From: Natronomonas aquatica
GTDB lineage: Archaea > Halobacteriota > Halobacteria > Halobacteriales > Haloarculaceae
Assembly: GCF_024449025.1 (NCBI RefSeq)
Contig: NZ_JAHLKM010000007.1
Location: 12,970 to 76,969, forward strand
Direction: 5' to 3'
DNA: 64,000 bases
Position numbers and translations under genes: made by a program. This document shows, one piece after another, positions 1 through 8,328 of the stretch (within the stretch, counting starts at the first letter, position 1; each line of letters starts with the position of its first letter). The notes under the pieces are model-generated. The model saw only the letters and a program-made list of their open reading frames with translations. It was not told the DNA's origin and searched no databases.

Positions 1-533
1 TCGATGTTGTCGGCGATCGAGTCAGCGTCCATGTTCTCGGCGCCGACGCGCGTGTGGAACGTGCGCCGCTCGCCGGACCGAACCTGGACGGTATTCTTCA
101 TTCGGTTGACGGTCTCGACGACGTCGTCGTCGGGCTGTAGGGGCGTCGGCATCTTCCCCCGGGGACCGAGTACGGTCCCGAGGTACCGGCCGATGTCCTG
201 CATCATGCTGGCCTCCGCGATGAAGAAGTTCGTCTCGTCGGCTAGATTTTTCGCCGCATTATCGTCGTCTCCGAGGTCCTCGAGGTCGTCGCTGTCGAGT
301 ACCTGATCGGCGACGTCCTCCGCACGGAGGGCGGTCTCGCCCTCGGCGAAAACGACGATTTGCGTGTCCTGGCCCGTACCCGACGGTAGGACGATGCTCT
401 CGTCTACCCGGTTGTTGGGGTCTGCTAGGTCTAGATCGCGCAGGTTGATAGCGAGGTCCACCGTCTCACGGAAGTTCCGCTCGGGTGAGTCGCTGAGTGC
501 GCGGGATACTGCGTCCTCTATCGAATCTGCCAT
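1..533 (-). CDS. rpl1: 50S ribosomal protein L1 (3' end beyond window)
   Basis: Leftward gene starting at the ATG at 531-533; its C-terminal part lies outside the window. About 177 residues are visible, including the L1 signature stretch around GPRGKMPTP (near residue 143) and the N-terminal [13 protein letters not shown]1 forms the mobile stalk at the ribosomal E site and in archaea is also a translational repressor of its own mRNA. A strong Shine-Dalgarno (GGAGGTGA) lies just before the start, unusual for a haloarchaeal gene and consistent with a structured leader (separate entry). In haloarchaea L10 and L12 normally follow; they would lie off the left edge. Identity is secure. Confidence 0.96.
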   Translation of the reverse strand, partial: MADSIEDAVSRALSDSPERNFRETVDLAINLRDLDLADPNNRVDESIVLPSGTGQDTQIVVFAEGETALRAEDVADQVLDSDDLEDLGDDDNAAKNLADETNFFIAEASMMQDIGRYLGTVLGPRGKMPTPLQPDDDVVETVNRMKNTVQVRSGERRTFHTRVGAENMDADSIADNI

Positions 534-626
534 CGTTCACCTCCGTAGTTTCTGCCTTGCGGGCTACTACGGCGTGAAACAGGCTACGCCTGTCTCGTTT
601 TCCCGGAGGTGGATTACGCACTTAAG
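534..626 (-). promoter_or_regulatory. Promoter and structured leader of rpl1, candidate L1 autoregulatory site
   Basis: A TATA-like CTTAAG at 621-626 would start transcription near 597, giving a leader of about 64 nt. Read leftward, the leader holds two hairpins. One is at 588-593 pairing with 579-584 (ACAGGC/GCCTGT, 3-nt loop). The second is at 566-571 pairing with 544-549 (CGTAGT/ACTACG), with an inner GCC/GGC helix (562-564 with 554-556) separated by an asymmetric internal loop. The Shine-Dalgarno abuts the second stem. A leader of similar size with an L1-binding structure mimicking 23S rRNA is known for the Halobacterium L1-L10-L12 transcript; the equivalence here is inferred. Confidence 0.6.
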
Positions 627-734
627 CGCGTCGGACCGGGCCGAGCGTGGCTGGCGCTCCCACGGCGTGTCAAACGCTCGGACCGCTGAACCGATGGGCC
701 CGTCCACGTCGGTGCGTCCGGAGCTGGGGCGATT

Positions 735-1148
735 TCAATCGATAAACCGTGCCCGCAGTTTCTCGTCCGGGACGAGACACTGCCCGCGTTTCCCGAACCA
801 GTCGTAACGGTTGTTCGCGAGAAACCGATAGGCCCGATCACGGATCGTTTTCGGAACGATCGAAGCGACCGAACCGAGCGCCCATGGAAACCCCAGAAGC
901 CAGGCGATCCTGACGACGGCGTCGGATTCAGTGTAGGCCCGATCGCCCTCGATGACGACCATACTCTCGTCGTAGTCACCCGACAGTCCACTCTGCCGGA
1001 GCAGTTCGCTTGCCGCCTCGGACTGTAGCGTTCCGAACCGGAGGCGGTCCTGACGGTCCATCCGGAGCAGCCAGGGCAGCGATCCGACACAGAGGTTACA
1101 GACGCCGTCGAAGAGTACGACCGGTCGGTCCGGCGTGTCGTCAGTCAT
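735..1148 (-). CDS. Thiol-disulfide oxidoreductase, DCC (DUF393) family
   Basis: 137 residues starting at the ATG at 1146-1148. Near the N-terminus is the family hallmark, a short strand followed by FDGVCNLC (DxxCxxC, residues 14-21), the likely redox-active pair. The C-terminal part (RDRAYRFLANNRYDWFG, near 103-119) is also typical. Members are thioredoxin-fold-like small proteins of poorly known substrate, presumed cytoplasmic. It sits between L11 and L1 on the same strand, an unusual insertion into the ribosomal cluster. It has no obvious TATA box of its own and may be read from the L11 promoter. Family call is strong; cellular role unknown. Confidence 0.88.
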   Translation of the reverse strand: MTDDTPDRPVVLFDGVCNLCVGSLPWLLRMDRQDRLRFGTLQSEAASELLRQSGLSGDYDESMVVIEGDRAYTESDAVVRIAWLLGFPWALGSVASIVPKTIRDRAYRFLANNRYDWFGKRGQCLVPDEKLRARFID

Positions 1149-1271
1149 GCTAACAGCTAGGGGACGCGGTGTTGAATACGTGACGACACCGACGGTTCGA
1201 CCGCTCGGATGGCAGAGCAGTCGGAAGAACCGTCGCGCACTGTTGCAGCCGTTCGAGTCGGTGCCGATCCG

Positions 1272-1763
1272 TCAGGCCGCCGCTTCGGCTTCCTCGAAGG
1301 TGCCGTCGTACTCGCCCGCTTCGAGCCGTTCGTTGAACGTGCGTGCGTCCTCGCCCTCGACAGTAACACCGAGGGAAACGCAGGTGCCGGCGACCTCCTT
1401 GGCCGCGTTCCGCACGCCGTACGCCAGGAGATCGGGGAGCTTCTGTTCGGCGACGGTCTTCAACTGTTCGACGGACATGTCGGCGACGAACTCCTCGTTC
1501 GGTTCGCCGGAGCCGGTCTCGAAGCCGAGTTCGTCCTTGATGAGCGCTGCCGTCGGCGGGACGCCGACCTCGATCGAAAACGAGCCGTCGTCGTCGTACT
1601 CGACGGTGACGGGGACCTCGGTCCCGTCGAACGCCGCGGTCTGGTCGTTGATCTCGTTGACGACGGCCTGTACGTCCACCGGTGTCGGGCCGAGTTCCGG
1701 CCCGAGCGGCGGTCCCGGATCGGCCCCGCCGCCGGGGACGAGTACCTCGATAGTTCCAGCCAT
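1272..1763 (-). CDS. rpl11: 50S ribosomal protein L11
   Basis: 163 residues, start ATG at 1761-1763. The N-terminal domain contains the proline-rich GPPLGPELGP (near residues 18-27), which contacts translation factors and forms the thiostrepton-binding surface. The C-terminal RNA-binding domain carries GTCVSLGVTVEG (near 128-139), which binds the GTPase-centre rRNA. The acidic alanine-rich tail is typical of haloarchaea. L11 closes the base of the ribosomal stalk. The start is supported by a TATA-like box 24-30 bp upstream, implying a nearly leaderless transcript. Confidence 0.97.
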   Translation of the reverse strand: MAGTIEVLVPGGGADPGPPLGPELGPTPVDVQAVVNEINDQTAAFDGTEVPVTVEYDDDGSFSIEVGVPPTAALIKDELGFETGSGEPNEEFVADMSVEQLKTVAEQKLPDLLAYGVRNAAKEVAGTCVSLGVTVEGEDARTFNERLEAGEYDGTFEEAEAAA

Positions 1764-1786
1764 ACACGAACCCACTGTCGCGGCGG

Positions 1787-1793
1787 TTTTAAG
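1787..1793 (-). promoter_or_regulatory. TATA box of rpl11
   Basis: CTTAAAA on the minus strand, 24-30 bp upstream of the L11 ATG, the spacing expected for a leaderless or very short-leader haloarchaeal transcript. Confidence 0.55.
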
Positions 1794-1852
1794 CGTTGTC
1801 GATTCGGCCCGCCGTGTCACCCGCCCACATTCGGGTTTCGGGGCTGCGAACG

Positions 1853-2053
1853 TCAGCGAAGCGGTACGCCGTGCCGGAGGAGATACTCGCTGACGGCCTT
1901 GATCTCGACGGGGCTCCCGATGATCCGGACCGTCGCTCCTTCCCGGGAGAGTGTGACCGCAAACGCCGATTCGAGGTCGCGGCCGATCCCCTCGAGCGTC
2001 CCCGAGGGGAGGACGATCTCGGTGCTGTCGCGGAGACGGGCTGGCTTCGCCAT
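1853..2053 (-). CDS. Small conserved haloarchaeal protein, possible KH-like fold
   Basis: 66 residues from the ATG at 2051-2053; the frame stays open further upstream but the upstream residues look non-coding. The sequence alternates predicted strands and helices (TEIVLPSG..., ATVRIIGSPVEIKAVSEYLL) and ends HGVPLR. The pattern IIGSPVEIKAV recalls a KH-type or DUF-like nucleic-acid-binding fold, but this is only a suggestion. It lies directly upstream of rpl11 on the same strand and may share translation-related regulation. I do not recognise a named family. Confidence 0.7.
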   Translation of the reverse strand: MAKPARLRDSTEIVLPSGTLEGIGRDLESAFAVTLSREGATVRIIGSPVEIKAVSEYLLRHGVPLR

Positions 2054-2219
2054 CGGCAGACGGTTCGGATTCCCCGAACATGAACGTGTTGGATTAATCC
2101 CTAGGAATTGTTCGAGCCGGGTCGGTCTCTGGCTGCCGGCCGCCCGGGAGAGGACCAACGCAACCGCTGGAGGGACGTAACCGAACGCCTTTTTCGGTAT
2201 CGGCGATAGGTCTCAGTTG

Positions 2220-3335
2220 ATGGGGCTCAAAGAGGAGATCGAGGCGATCGAGGAAGAGATCGCCGACACCCCGTACAACAAATCGACCGAACAGCACATC
2301 GGCCGGCTGAAGGCCAAGCTCTCGGAAAAAAAGGATGAGCTCGAACGGCGACAGTCCTCAGGGAGCGGTGGCGGCGGCTACGCGGTGGAAAAACACGGCG
2401 ACGCGACGGTCGCGCTGGTCGGTTTCCCCTCTGTCGGGAAATCCACTCTCCTCAACGCCCTGACGAACGCCGACAGCGAGGTCGGCTCCTACGAGTTCAC
2501 GACGCTCGATGTCAACCCCGGCATGCTCGAGTACCGCGGGGCGAATATCCAGTTGCTCGACGTGCCGGGACTCATCGAGGGGGCCGCCGAGAACCGCGGC
2601 GGCGGGCAGGCCGTCCTCTCGGTCGTCCGGACCGCGGATCTGGTGTTGTTCGTCCTCTCGGCGTTCGAGATCGACCAGTACGAACGTCTCCACGAGGAAC
2701 TGTACAAGAACAAAGTACGGCTCGATCAGGATCCGGTCCAGGTCAATATCCGTAAAAAACACAAGGGTGGGATCAACCTCACCACTTCCGACCGGGTGAC
2801 CCTCGATGACGAGACGATCATGGGCGTCCTCCGGGAGTACGATTACGTCAACGCCGACGTGACGATCCGCGAGGACCTCACGATCGATCAACTCGTCGAT
2901 TCGCTGCAGGACAACCGCGAGTATCTCCCCTCCGCCGTCTGTGTCAACAAGGTCGATCTCGTCGATCCGAGCTACGTCGAAACCGTCGAGGCGAACCTCC
3001 GGGCCCACGATATCGACCCCGAGGAGGCGGTCTTCATCAGCGCCGAGGACGGTCGGGGACTCGATTCGTTGAAGGAGACGATCTGGGAGGATCTCGGGCT
3101 CATCCGGATCTACATGGACAAGCCCGGGCGGGGGATCGACCGCGATGAGCCACTGATCCTCACCGAAGATCAAAACACTGTCGACGACGCCCTACAGAAG
3201 CTCGGTGGGAGCTTCGACGAGCGGTTTCGCTTCGCCAGGGTCACTGGCCCGTCAGCGAAACACGACGAACAGCAGGTCGGCCGCTCCCACGAACTCGAAG
3301 ACGAGGATACTCTCCGGATCGTCGCCCGCAAGTGA
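2220..3335 (+). CDS. DRG/Obg-family GTPase with TGS domain
   Basis: 371 residues. The start is the ATG at 2220, preceded in frame by a TTG. An N-terminal helical region (1-50) carries lysine/glutamate-rich heptads. The GTPase domain has G1 GFPSVGKST (near 68-76), a G3-region DVPGLIEGA (near 112-120) and G4 NKVD (near 242-245). A C-terminal TGS domain follows (about 295-371). This is the archaeal/eukaryotic DRG (Rbg) group, implicated in ribosome-associated translation control, cytoplasmic. Length matches the family (about 365-370). The downstream archaeosortase gene begins about 100 bp later and probably has its own promoter. Confidence 0.94.
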   Translation: MGLKEEIEAIEEEIADTPYNKSTEQHIGRLKAKLSEKKDELERRQSSGSGGGGYAVEKHGDATVALVGFPSVGKSTLLNALTNADSEVGSYEFTTLDVNPGMLEYRGANIQLLDVPGLIEGAAENRGGGQAVLSVVRTADLVLFVLSAFEIDQYERLHEELYKNKVRLDQDPVQVNIRKKHKGGINLTTSDRVTLDDETIMGVLREYDYVNADVTIREDLTIDQLVDSLQDNREYLPSAVCVNKVDLVDPSYVETVEANLRAHDIDPEEAVFISAEDGRGLDSLKETIWEDLGLIRIYMDKPGRGIDRDEPLILTEDQNTVDDALQKLGGSFDERFRFARVTGPSAKHDEQQVGRSHELEDEDTLRIVARK

Positions 3336-3431
3336 CTGCCTCCCGATAGCGTCCCCGGTACCTGCGGCGGCTGTGTGATCGGTTCGCCACCGACGATAAG
3401 ACATATACCGGTCGTCGCATATATTCCGATA

Positions 3432-4379
3432 ATGACTCCGACCGTCGAATCGATCGCCGAGATGTCGGTCCTCCCCTATATCGATGTCCTCCTTTGGATC
3501 GTCGCGGCGGTTTTCGTGGTCGGCGTGATCGCACGCAGGGAGAACCGCGAGTGGGCCCGGCGGATCACCGCCGCCGGCTGGGGGCTGTTCGCGGTCCTTT
3601 GGCTCCTTTTCATCCAGTACTTCGCGTTCGTCCACCGGAGTGTCGTCGAGACGGCTTTGGTCGTGATCGCAGTACCGGCGTCCCTCTATGTCGGCTGGAA
3701 GCTCCTGAACGGCCGGGACTCGCTTTTGACGCTCTCGCGGGCGATCGCGTTCATGATGGTCATCTATCTCCCCTTCGAGACCTCCCAACTCGTTCGGGGG
3801 TTCCTGATCGAGACTGTTGCGTTTCAGACAGTGACGGCGATCGACTGGCTCGGGTTCGCCGAGGGCGTCCAGTACGTCGAGGACCCGGCTGCCGACTCCT
3901 CGCTGATGAACACCTTCTATTTCCCCGAAACGGGGAGGGCCTCCCGGCTCATCTTCGCGTGTACCGGCATCGGTTCGATGGCGATTTTCGGCGGCCTCAT
4001 CGCGGCCGCCGACGCCCCGCGACCCAAGAAACTGATCGCGGCCGTCGTCTCGATCTCGATCATCTGGGTGCTCAACATCGCCCGGAACGTCTTCATCGCG
4101 CTGGCGAACGGCTATCAGTGGTTCGCCGGTACGGCCCTCGAAGGCCCGGTGATGTTCGTCTTCGGGCTCTCGGATCCGGCCCGGGTTTCGTTTTTCGTCG
4201 CCGACCGGATCATCGCACAGGGACTGGCCGTCTTCGTTCTCGTCGGGATCGCGTGGCTCGCCTCCCGGTGGGTGCCGGAGCTGCTCGATATGGGCGAGGA
4301 GCTTCTCTCGGTGCTGCTCGGGCGGGAAATCAGGCTCCGGTCACCGGAGACAGCACCCGACGGCGGTGATCCGAAGTGA
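3432..4379 (+). CDS. artA: Archaeosortase A
   Basis: 315 residues from the ATG at 3432. Polytopic membrane protein of the exosortase/archaeosortase family with about seven or eight predicted helices. The catalytic set is visible: Cys177 in ACTGIGS, Arg218 in NIARN and Arg259 in VADRI, matching the Cys/Arg/Arg triad shown to be essential in Haloferax volcanii ArtA. ArtA cleaves the PGF-CTERM tripartite signal of S-layer glycoprotein and other surface proteins and couples it to lipid attachment. The next gene overlaps its stop codon by 4 bp, so the two are very likely co-translated. An upstream in-frame GTG at 3375 is less likely. Confidence 0.93.
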   Translation: MTPTVESIAEMSVLPYIDVLLWIVAAVFVVGVIARRENREWARRITAAGWGLFAVLWLLFIQYFAFVHRSVVETALVVIAVPASLYVGWKLLNGRDSLLTLSRAIAFMMVIYLPFETSQLVRGFLIETVAFQTVTAIDWLGFAEGVQYVEDPAADSSLMNTFYFPETGRASRLIFACTGIGSMAIFGGLIAAADAPRPKKLIAAVVSISIIWVLNIARNVFIALANGYQWFAGTALEGPVMFVFGLSDPARVSFFVADRIIAQGLAVFVLVGIAWLASRWVPELLDMGEELLSVLLGREIRLRSPETAPDGGDPK

Positions 4380-5407
4380 CGGAGGGAGACGCCGAGGACG
4401 CAGTCGACGGAGACGACGATGACGGAGACGGTGTGGGCGAGGTTTCCCGACGGCGGATCCTGTTCGGCGGCGCTGGGGGGCTCGCAGCCATCGGGGGCGG
4501 ACGGGCGATCTACAACACGTCCCTCGGCTACGGCGAATTCGGGATGGGGACGAACCTCCTCGAACAGGACCTGCCGTCGCTTCTCACCGAGCGGATATCG
4601 ACCGACTACGAGGGGACGATCGCGGGAACGCCCGTCCGGGTCGACGGGTCGACGATCGCCGTCGGCGGCGAGGAGGCCAGCCTCTCCTTTGTGGACGACG
4701 ACCGCGACGACGCCGCAGAGATCGACCTCGATCGCGGGATGGGAGGCCGGCTGGAGGCGCTGTTCGTCGACCTCTCGGCGTTCCACGCCGGCGACTACAC
4801 CTTCGAGTTCCACGGGCCGGAGGCCTTCTTCGAGCGGTTCGAGGGTACCGACGCCCGACCGGACCTCGTTACCTCGATCCGGGGCGACCGGACGATCGAT
4901 CCCGACGTAGTCGAGCGGTTCGCCGGCGCCGACCCGGCCGATCCGCCGGCGCTCGTCGAAGGGCTCGTCTCCGGTTTTCGGGAACACACGAGTTACGACG
5001 TCCCGCGGTACATCGCGGGCTCGATCGAGGACAACGTTCTCTTCGGTGCCTACGACCTCAGACAGTACTTCGAGGGGGACGTCGACTTCGAGGCCCTGCT
5101 GGAGAACGACGGGACCGGTATCTTCTGTTGGGAACTCGTTTTCCGCTCGATGGAAGCCCTACAGGCCGTCCCGACGATCGACCAGACGATCCCGGTCGCG
5201 ACCTGTTACGTGAGCGATATCCGGCACAAGCACGCCTTCACCGGCGTCGTGGGCGCGATCCGGGACGACGGCGAACTACGACTGCCGACGACGTTCCTCG
5301 ATTACACCCACTCGACGCTGTACGACGACGTCCACGCGACGGCCTTCCTCGGCGAGGGGCTGGCGGCGTACAACGACGGCCACCGCGCCGACGAGATCTA
5401 CTGGTAG
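4376..5407 (+). CDS. Tat-exported transglutaminase-like protein, ArtA partner gene
   Basis: 343 residues from a GTG at 4376 that overlaps the artA stop (GTGA). The N-terminus is acidic, then a twin-arginine signal (SRRRILFGG, near residues 24-32) and a hydrophobic stretch, so Tat export is likely. In the C-terminal third a Cys251 at the start of a helix (FCWELVF), His286 in HAF and Asp309 in LDYT reproduce the order and context of the transglutaminase/cysteine-protease Cys-His-Asp triad. I infer a secreted or surface enzyme acting on cell-wall proteins together with archaeosortase. The middle region resembles nothing I know. The fold assignment is inference from motif order; the annotation may elsewhere be simply hypothetical. 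Confidence 0.6.
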   Translation: MTEGDAEDAVDGDDDDGDGVGEVSRRRILFGGAGGLAAIGGGRAIYNTSLGYGEFGMGTNLLEQDLPSLLTERISTDYEGTIAGTPVRVDGSTIAVGGEEASLSFVDDDRDDAAEIDLDRGMGGRLEALFVDLSAFHAGDYTFEFHGPEAFFERFEGTDARPDLVTSIRGDRTIDPDVVERFAGADPADPPALVEGLVSGFREHTSYDVPRYIAGSIEDNVLFGAYDLRQYFEGDVDFEALLENDGTGIFCWELVFRSMEALQAVPTIDQTIPVATCYVSDIRHKHAFTGVVGAIRDDGELRLPTTFLDYTHSTLYDDVHATAFLGEGLAAYNDGHRADEIYW

Positions 5408-5412
5408 TTGTC

Positions 5413-6213
5413 TCAGACGGGATCCGGCAGCGCCCCCGACGGGGCGTCGGCGAGCCTCGAGAGCGCGTCGTGTTCGATGACGTGGAGATCGCCGGGGATC
5501 ACGAGCAGATGCAGCGGTTCGCCGAACGACAGATCGGCAAGCGAGGCGAGCCGATCGGCGGCCACGATCGGGTCCGGGCCGCCTGCGCGTGCGACAGCGA
5601 CGCCGAGTGCCTCGAGTTCACCGGCTAACAGTTCGGCCGCGTAGTGGGCGGTCATGTACTCCTCGTGGTTCGGATCTGTCCCCTCCGGTCCGATGCCGAT
5701 CTTGATATCGAGATAGACGAGGGTATGCAGTCCCCGATTGCGGTTCCCCTCGATCGTCTCGAGGACGCTTCCGGGTACGCCTTCGCCACCGTGGGCGTAG
5801 GGGAACGGGAGCGTCGTCGCCTTGCCGAAGCGGTAGTTCTGGAGGCCGGTCAGCGAGGCCGCCGCAGATCCCGCCGTCGTCCCGTGGACGACGTGGGTCT
5901 CGATCCCGCGCTCCTCGGCCCGGAGCCGCAGATCGACGTGGGTCGTCGAGATCATCGTATCGCCGGCCGTGAGAAAGACGGCATCGCCGGCTTCGGCGGC
6001 CGCGAGGATCGGCTCCGGATCCTCCTCGACGCCGGAGCGATCCCGGAGTTCGATCTCGACGCCGTGATACGCCGACAGCTCCTCGACAGTCGTGCCGGCC
6101 AGTTTGCTGGTGTAGAACTCCGCGAAGACGCGGTCGGCGCCGGCGACGGCCTCGCGACCCTCGACGGTGATCGACCGCTCGTCGTAGAGCCCGAGCCCGA
6201 CGAACGTGAGCAT
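5413..6213 (-). CDS. dph5: Diphthine synthase
   Basis: 266 residues from the ATG at 6211-6213. It belongs to the tetrapyrrole methylase-like SAM methyltransferase family: N-terminal MLTFVGLGLYD, glycine-rich LTAGDTM (near 83-89), and the Dph5 region around TGLQNYRFGK (near 122-131). It methylates the modified histidine of elongation factor aEF-2 during diphthamide synthesis. Its pathway partner Dph2 is also in this window (44113-45168) but not linked. Convergent with the transglutaminase-like gene, 5 bp apart. Confidence 0.95.
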   Translation of the reverse strand: MLTFVGLGLYDERSITVEGREAVAGADRVFAEFYTSKLAGTTVEELSAYHGVEIELRDRSGVEEDPEPILAAAEAGDAVFLTAGDTMISTTHVDLRLRAEERGIETHVVHGTTAGSAAASLTGLQNYRFGKATTLPFPYAHGGEGVPGSVLETIEGNRNRGLHTLVYLDIKIGIGPEGTDPNHEEYMTAHYAAELLAGELEALGVAVARAGGPDPIVAADRLASLADLSFGEPLHLLVIPGDLHVIEHDALSRLADAPSGALPDPV

Positions 6214-6351
6214 ACCCCCTCTCGGCCGTCCGAGGGCAAAAACACCCCGTTCTCCCGCTCTCTGCATTCTGTCCGGGTCGTCTCCCGACCGAACGGCGGT
6301 TCTCGGAGCTGAGCCGTTACACTTACCGCCGCCCCTCGCCGACGGTTCGGT

Positions 6352-7338
6352 ATGTCGGTTCGCTGTGTCCGTGTCGACCGTGAGGACGGCGAGGCGGTCC
6401 GTCAGCGTCTCGCCGCGGCGGGGGCGCTCTCGGCGGAACACGAGATCGACGTCGAAGGGGATACCATCTATCTCCCCCTCGATCCGGCGGTCGACCCCGC
6501 GTCGCTCGATCCCGACCTCGAGGTCGTCGAGCGGTCGGTCGAGCGCCGCGAGACCCAGACGTTCCCCGATGATCTCCTCGGGTTCGAACCCTCCTACGAA
6601 CGACTCGGGGAGATCGTCATCGTCGACGAGGACGACGACGAACGCGCACGGGAGATCGCCGACGCGATCGTCGAGTCGGATCTGCCCGCCGAGACGGTCG
6701 TCAACCGGGCCTCCCCGATCGAGGGCGAACTCCGGATCAGAGAGTGGGACGTCCTGGCCGGCGAGGACACCGAGACGGTCCACCGGGAGTACGGTTCGGC
6801 GTTCGAACTCGACATCTCTGCGGTGTACTTTTCGCCGCGGCTGGCGACCGAACGACACCGTGTCGTCGACGCTGTCGAACCGGGCGAACACTTCTTCGAT
6901 ATGTTCGCCGGCGTCGGTCCCTTCGTCGTCCCGGCGGCGAAACGCGGCGCCGAGTGTGTCGGCGTCGATCTGAACCCTGTCGCCGTCGAGTATCTCCGGC
7001 GGAACGCCGAGCGGAACGGCGTCGCCGACCGCGTGACCGCGCACTGTGCCGACGTTCGGGAGGTGTCGGGGTACGGCGACTGGGCCGACCGGATCGTGAT
7101 GAACCTTCCCCACAGCGCCGGGGGATTCCTCGAGACAGCCGTCGATCTGGCGGGCGAGGGGTGCGTGCTGCACTACTACGACATCCAGCACGAATCCGAC
7201 CCGTTCGGACCCGGCGAGGCGGCGATCCGGGCGGCCGCCGCCCCCGACTACGAGGTCACCGTCGAGGGACGTCAGGAGGTACGCTCGTATGCGCCGCACG
7301 AACTGAACGTCTGTCTCGACGTCCGGCTTTCGCGGTGA
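6352..7338 (+). CDS. trm5: tRNA (guanine37-N1)-methyltransferase Trm5-type
   Basis: 328 residues from the ATG at 6352. Class I SAM methyltransferase: motif I DMFAGVGPF (near 183-191), acidic VDLNP of motif II (near 203-207), and the Trm5 motif NLPHSA (near 249-254). The N-terminal half contains the D2-type region with EIVIVDEDDD. It makes m1G37 next to the anticodon, preventing +1 frameshifting. It lies immediately upstream of tRNA-Thr, which does not imply that this tRNA is the main substrate. Length is typical for archaeal Trm5b. Confidence 0.93.
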   Translation: MSVRCVRVDREDGEAVRQRLAAAGALSAEHEIDVEGDTIYLPLDPAVDPASLDPDLEVVERSVERRETQTFPDDLLGFEPSYERLGEIVIVDEDDDERAREIADAIVESDLPAETVVNRASPIEGELRIREWDVLAGEDTETVHREYGSAFELDISAVYFSPRLATERHRVVDAVEPGEHFFDMFAGVGPFVVPAAKRGAECVGVDLNPVAVEYLRRNAERNGVADRVTAHCADVREVSGYGDWADRIVMNLPHSAGGFLETAVDLAGEGCVLHYYDIQHESDPFGPGEAAIRAAAAPDYEVTVEGRQEVRSYAPHELNVCLDVRLSR

Positions 7339-7420
7339 CCGCCCCTGCCGGCGTCCGCGACGATCCCAACGAAAGTTCGCAACCCTTATGCCGATTATCC
7401 TCTCAGATACGACCACGAGC

Positions 7421-7493
7421 GCCGGAGTAGCTCAGCTGGCAGAGCGAATCCTTCGTAAGGATTAGGCCGAGGGTTCAAATCCCTCCTCCGGCT
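7421..7493 (+). tRNA. tRNA-Thr (anticodon CGT)
   Basis: 73 nt, no intron, CCA not encoded. Acceptor stem GCCGGAG/CTCCGGC pairs fully with discriminator T73 as in archaeal tRNA-Thr. D-stem is GCTC/GAGC, anticodon stem AATCC/GGATT with loop TTCGTAA (CGT, reading ACG), and T-arm GAGGG-TTCAAAT-CCCTC. The low-GC island begins directly at its 3' end, the usual integration point of archaeal elements, but I found no second copy of the tRNA 3' end within the window. Confidence 0.97.
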
Positions 7494-7640
7494 TATTGAA
7501 AAAGGATTTAATTCCTTCCTGCAGTCTAAGAGCTATAGTGGCCCCTTATAATCGTTCATATGACCTGATTTCAGGGTTGGTTTCAAAAATCGTCCAAGGA
7601 ACGATTTGTCATAGCTTCCCAAAATCGATTGTATCTCCTT

Positions 7641-7754
7641 CTATAGTAGTCAGTAGAACTGTTTACACACCACTCATAGCAGGATGGCCAGCGACAGCCA
7701 CGCTGGCCGGACACTTGCGAGTGGATCTGCACTGACTTCTACCGACTACTATAG
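7641..7754. repeat. MITE-like element with terminal inverted repeats
   Basis: 114 bp. The left end CTATAGTAGTCAGTAGAA and the inverted right end match at 17 of 18 positions (one A/G difference). The arms continue with weaker matches (CCACTC/GAGTGG) and the centre holds a perfect 8-bp palindromic stem GGCCAGCG/CGCTGGCC around a short loop. There is no coding capacity. This is the layout of a non-autonomous miniature transposon mobilised by a transposase in trans. No clear target duplication is visible (flanks CTCCTT and TTATCT). No second copy was seen in the window. Confidence 0.65.
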
Positions 7755-7809
7755 TTATCTACTGGTGACATGCAAAACACCAACGAGAAACTTAGTCGAA
7801 GTTGTCAAG

Positions 7810-8328
7810 CTATACATCCACTATATCTATCCGGTTCCCAATATTCACCTTAACTTCGCCGTTTTCATCAAACGCGAGCTGAACAAAATTTTCGAGATCG
7901 GTTCGAGGAGTGCCTGGGAAGGATAAAACTGGAACTATACCATCCCCACTAACGATGCCTTGTCTGTCAAGACAGCCTTCCTGACGCTGAAACTGTGAGC
8001 GCTCTTCAAGCGCCTGAACAAGAGAAATCCGCCACGCTCCATTATTACAGAGCGTTTTGAGTTTCTCGACGTCATAATCCGTTTTCCGAACATCGTCCTT
8101 GCACTCTATGAGAGCTATTTTGCCTTCTCGGCAAAACACCAAATCATTTATAATTGAGTTAGCATTTTTCCTCAAACTATGCGTTACCTCCGGCTCTTTG
8201 ATCTCGATTCGAGGTAGGTCTGTTCCGCGCGGCGGGTCGCCTCCCAGAGGAGTCCATCCTTCGTCGCGGAACTTTCGCTTAGTCCACAAATAGATCCGTT
8301 CTTCTGACACCATCAGTCCACTCCTCAC
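7810..8328 (-). CDS. Candidate PD-(D/E)XK nuclease, small subunit of an R-M system
   Basis: 172 residues from a GTG at 8326-8328 overlapping the stop of the upstream gene (GTGA); an ATG five codons in (8311-8313) is an alternative start. The only clear signature is Asp62 in IINDLVF followed by Glu75-Cys-Lys77 in ALIECKDD, the spacing and hydrophobic context of the PD-(D/E)XK nuclease core. The rest shows no family I recognise. Composition is A/T-richer than chromosomal genes. Last gene of a leftward operon after the 325-residue protein and the winged-helix regulator, divergent from a C5 methyltransferase. I infer a cognate restriction component; biochemical activity is unproven. Confidence 0.6.
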   Translation of the reverse strand: MRSGLMVSEERIYLWTKRKFRDEGWTPLGGDPPRGTDLPRIEIKEPEVTHSLRKNANSIINDLVFCREGKIALIECKDDVRKTDYDVEKLKTLCNNGAWRISLVQALEERSQFQRQEGCLDRQGIVSGDGIVPVLSFPGTPRTDLENFVQLAFDENGEVKVNIGNRIDIVDV

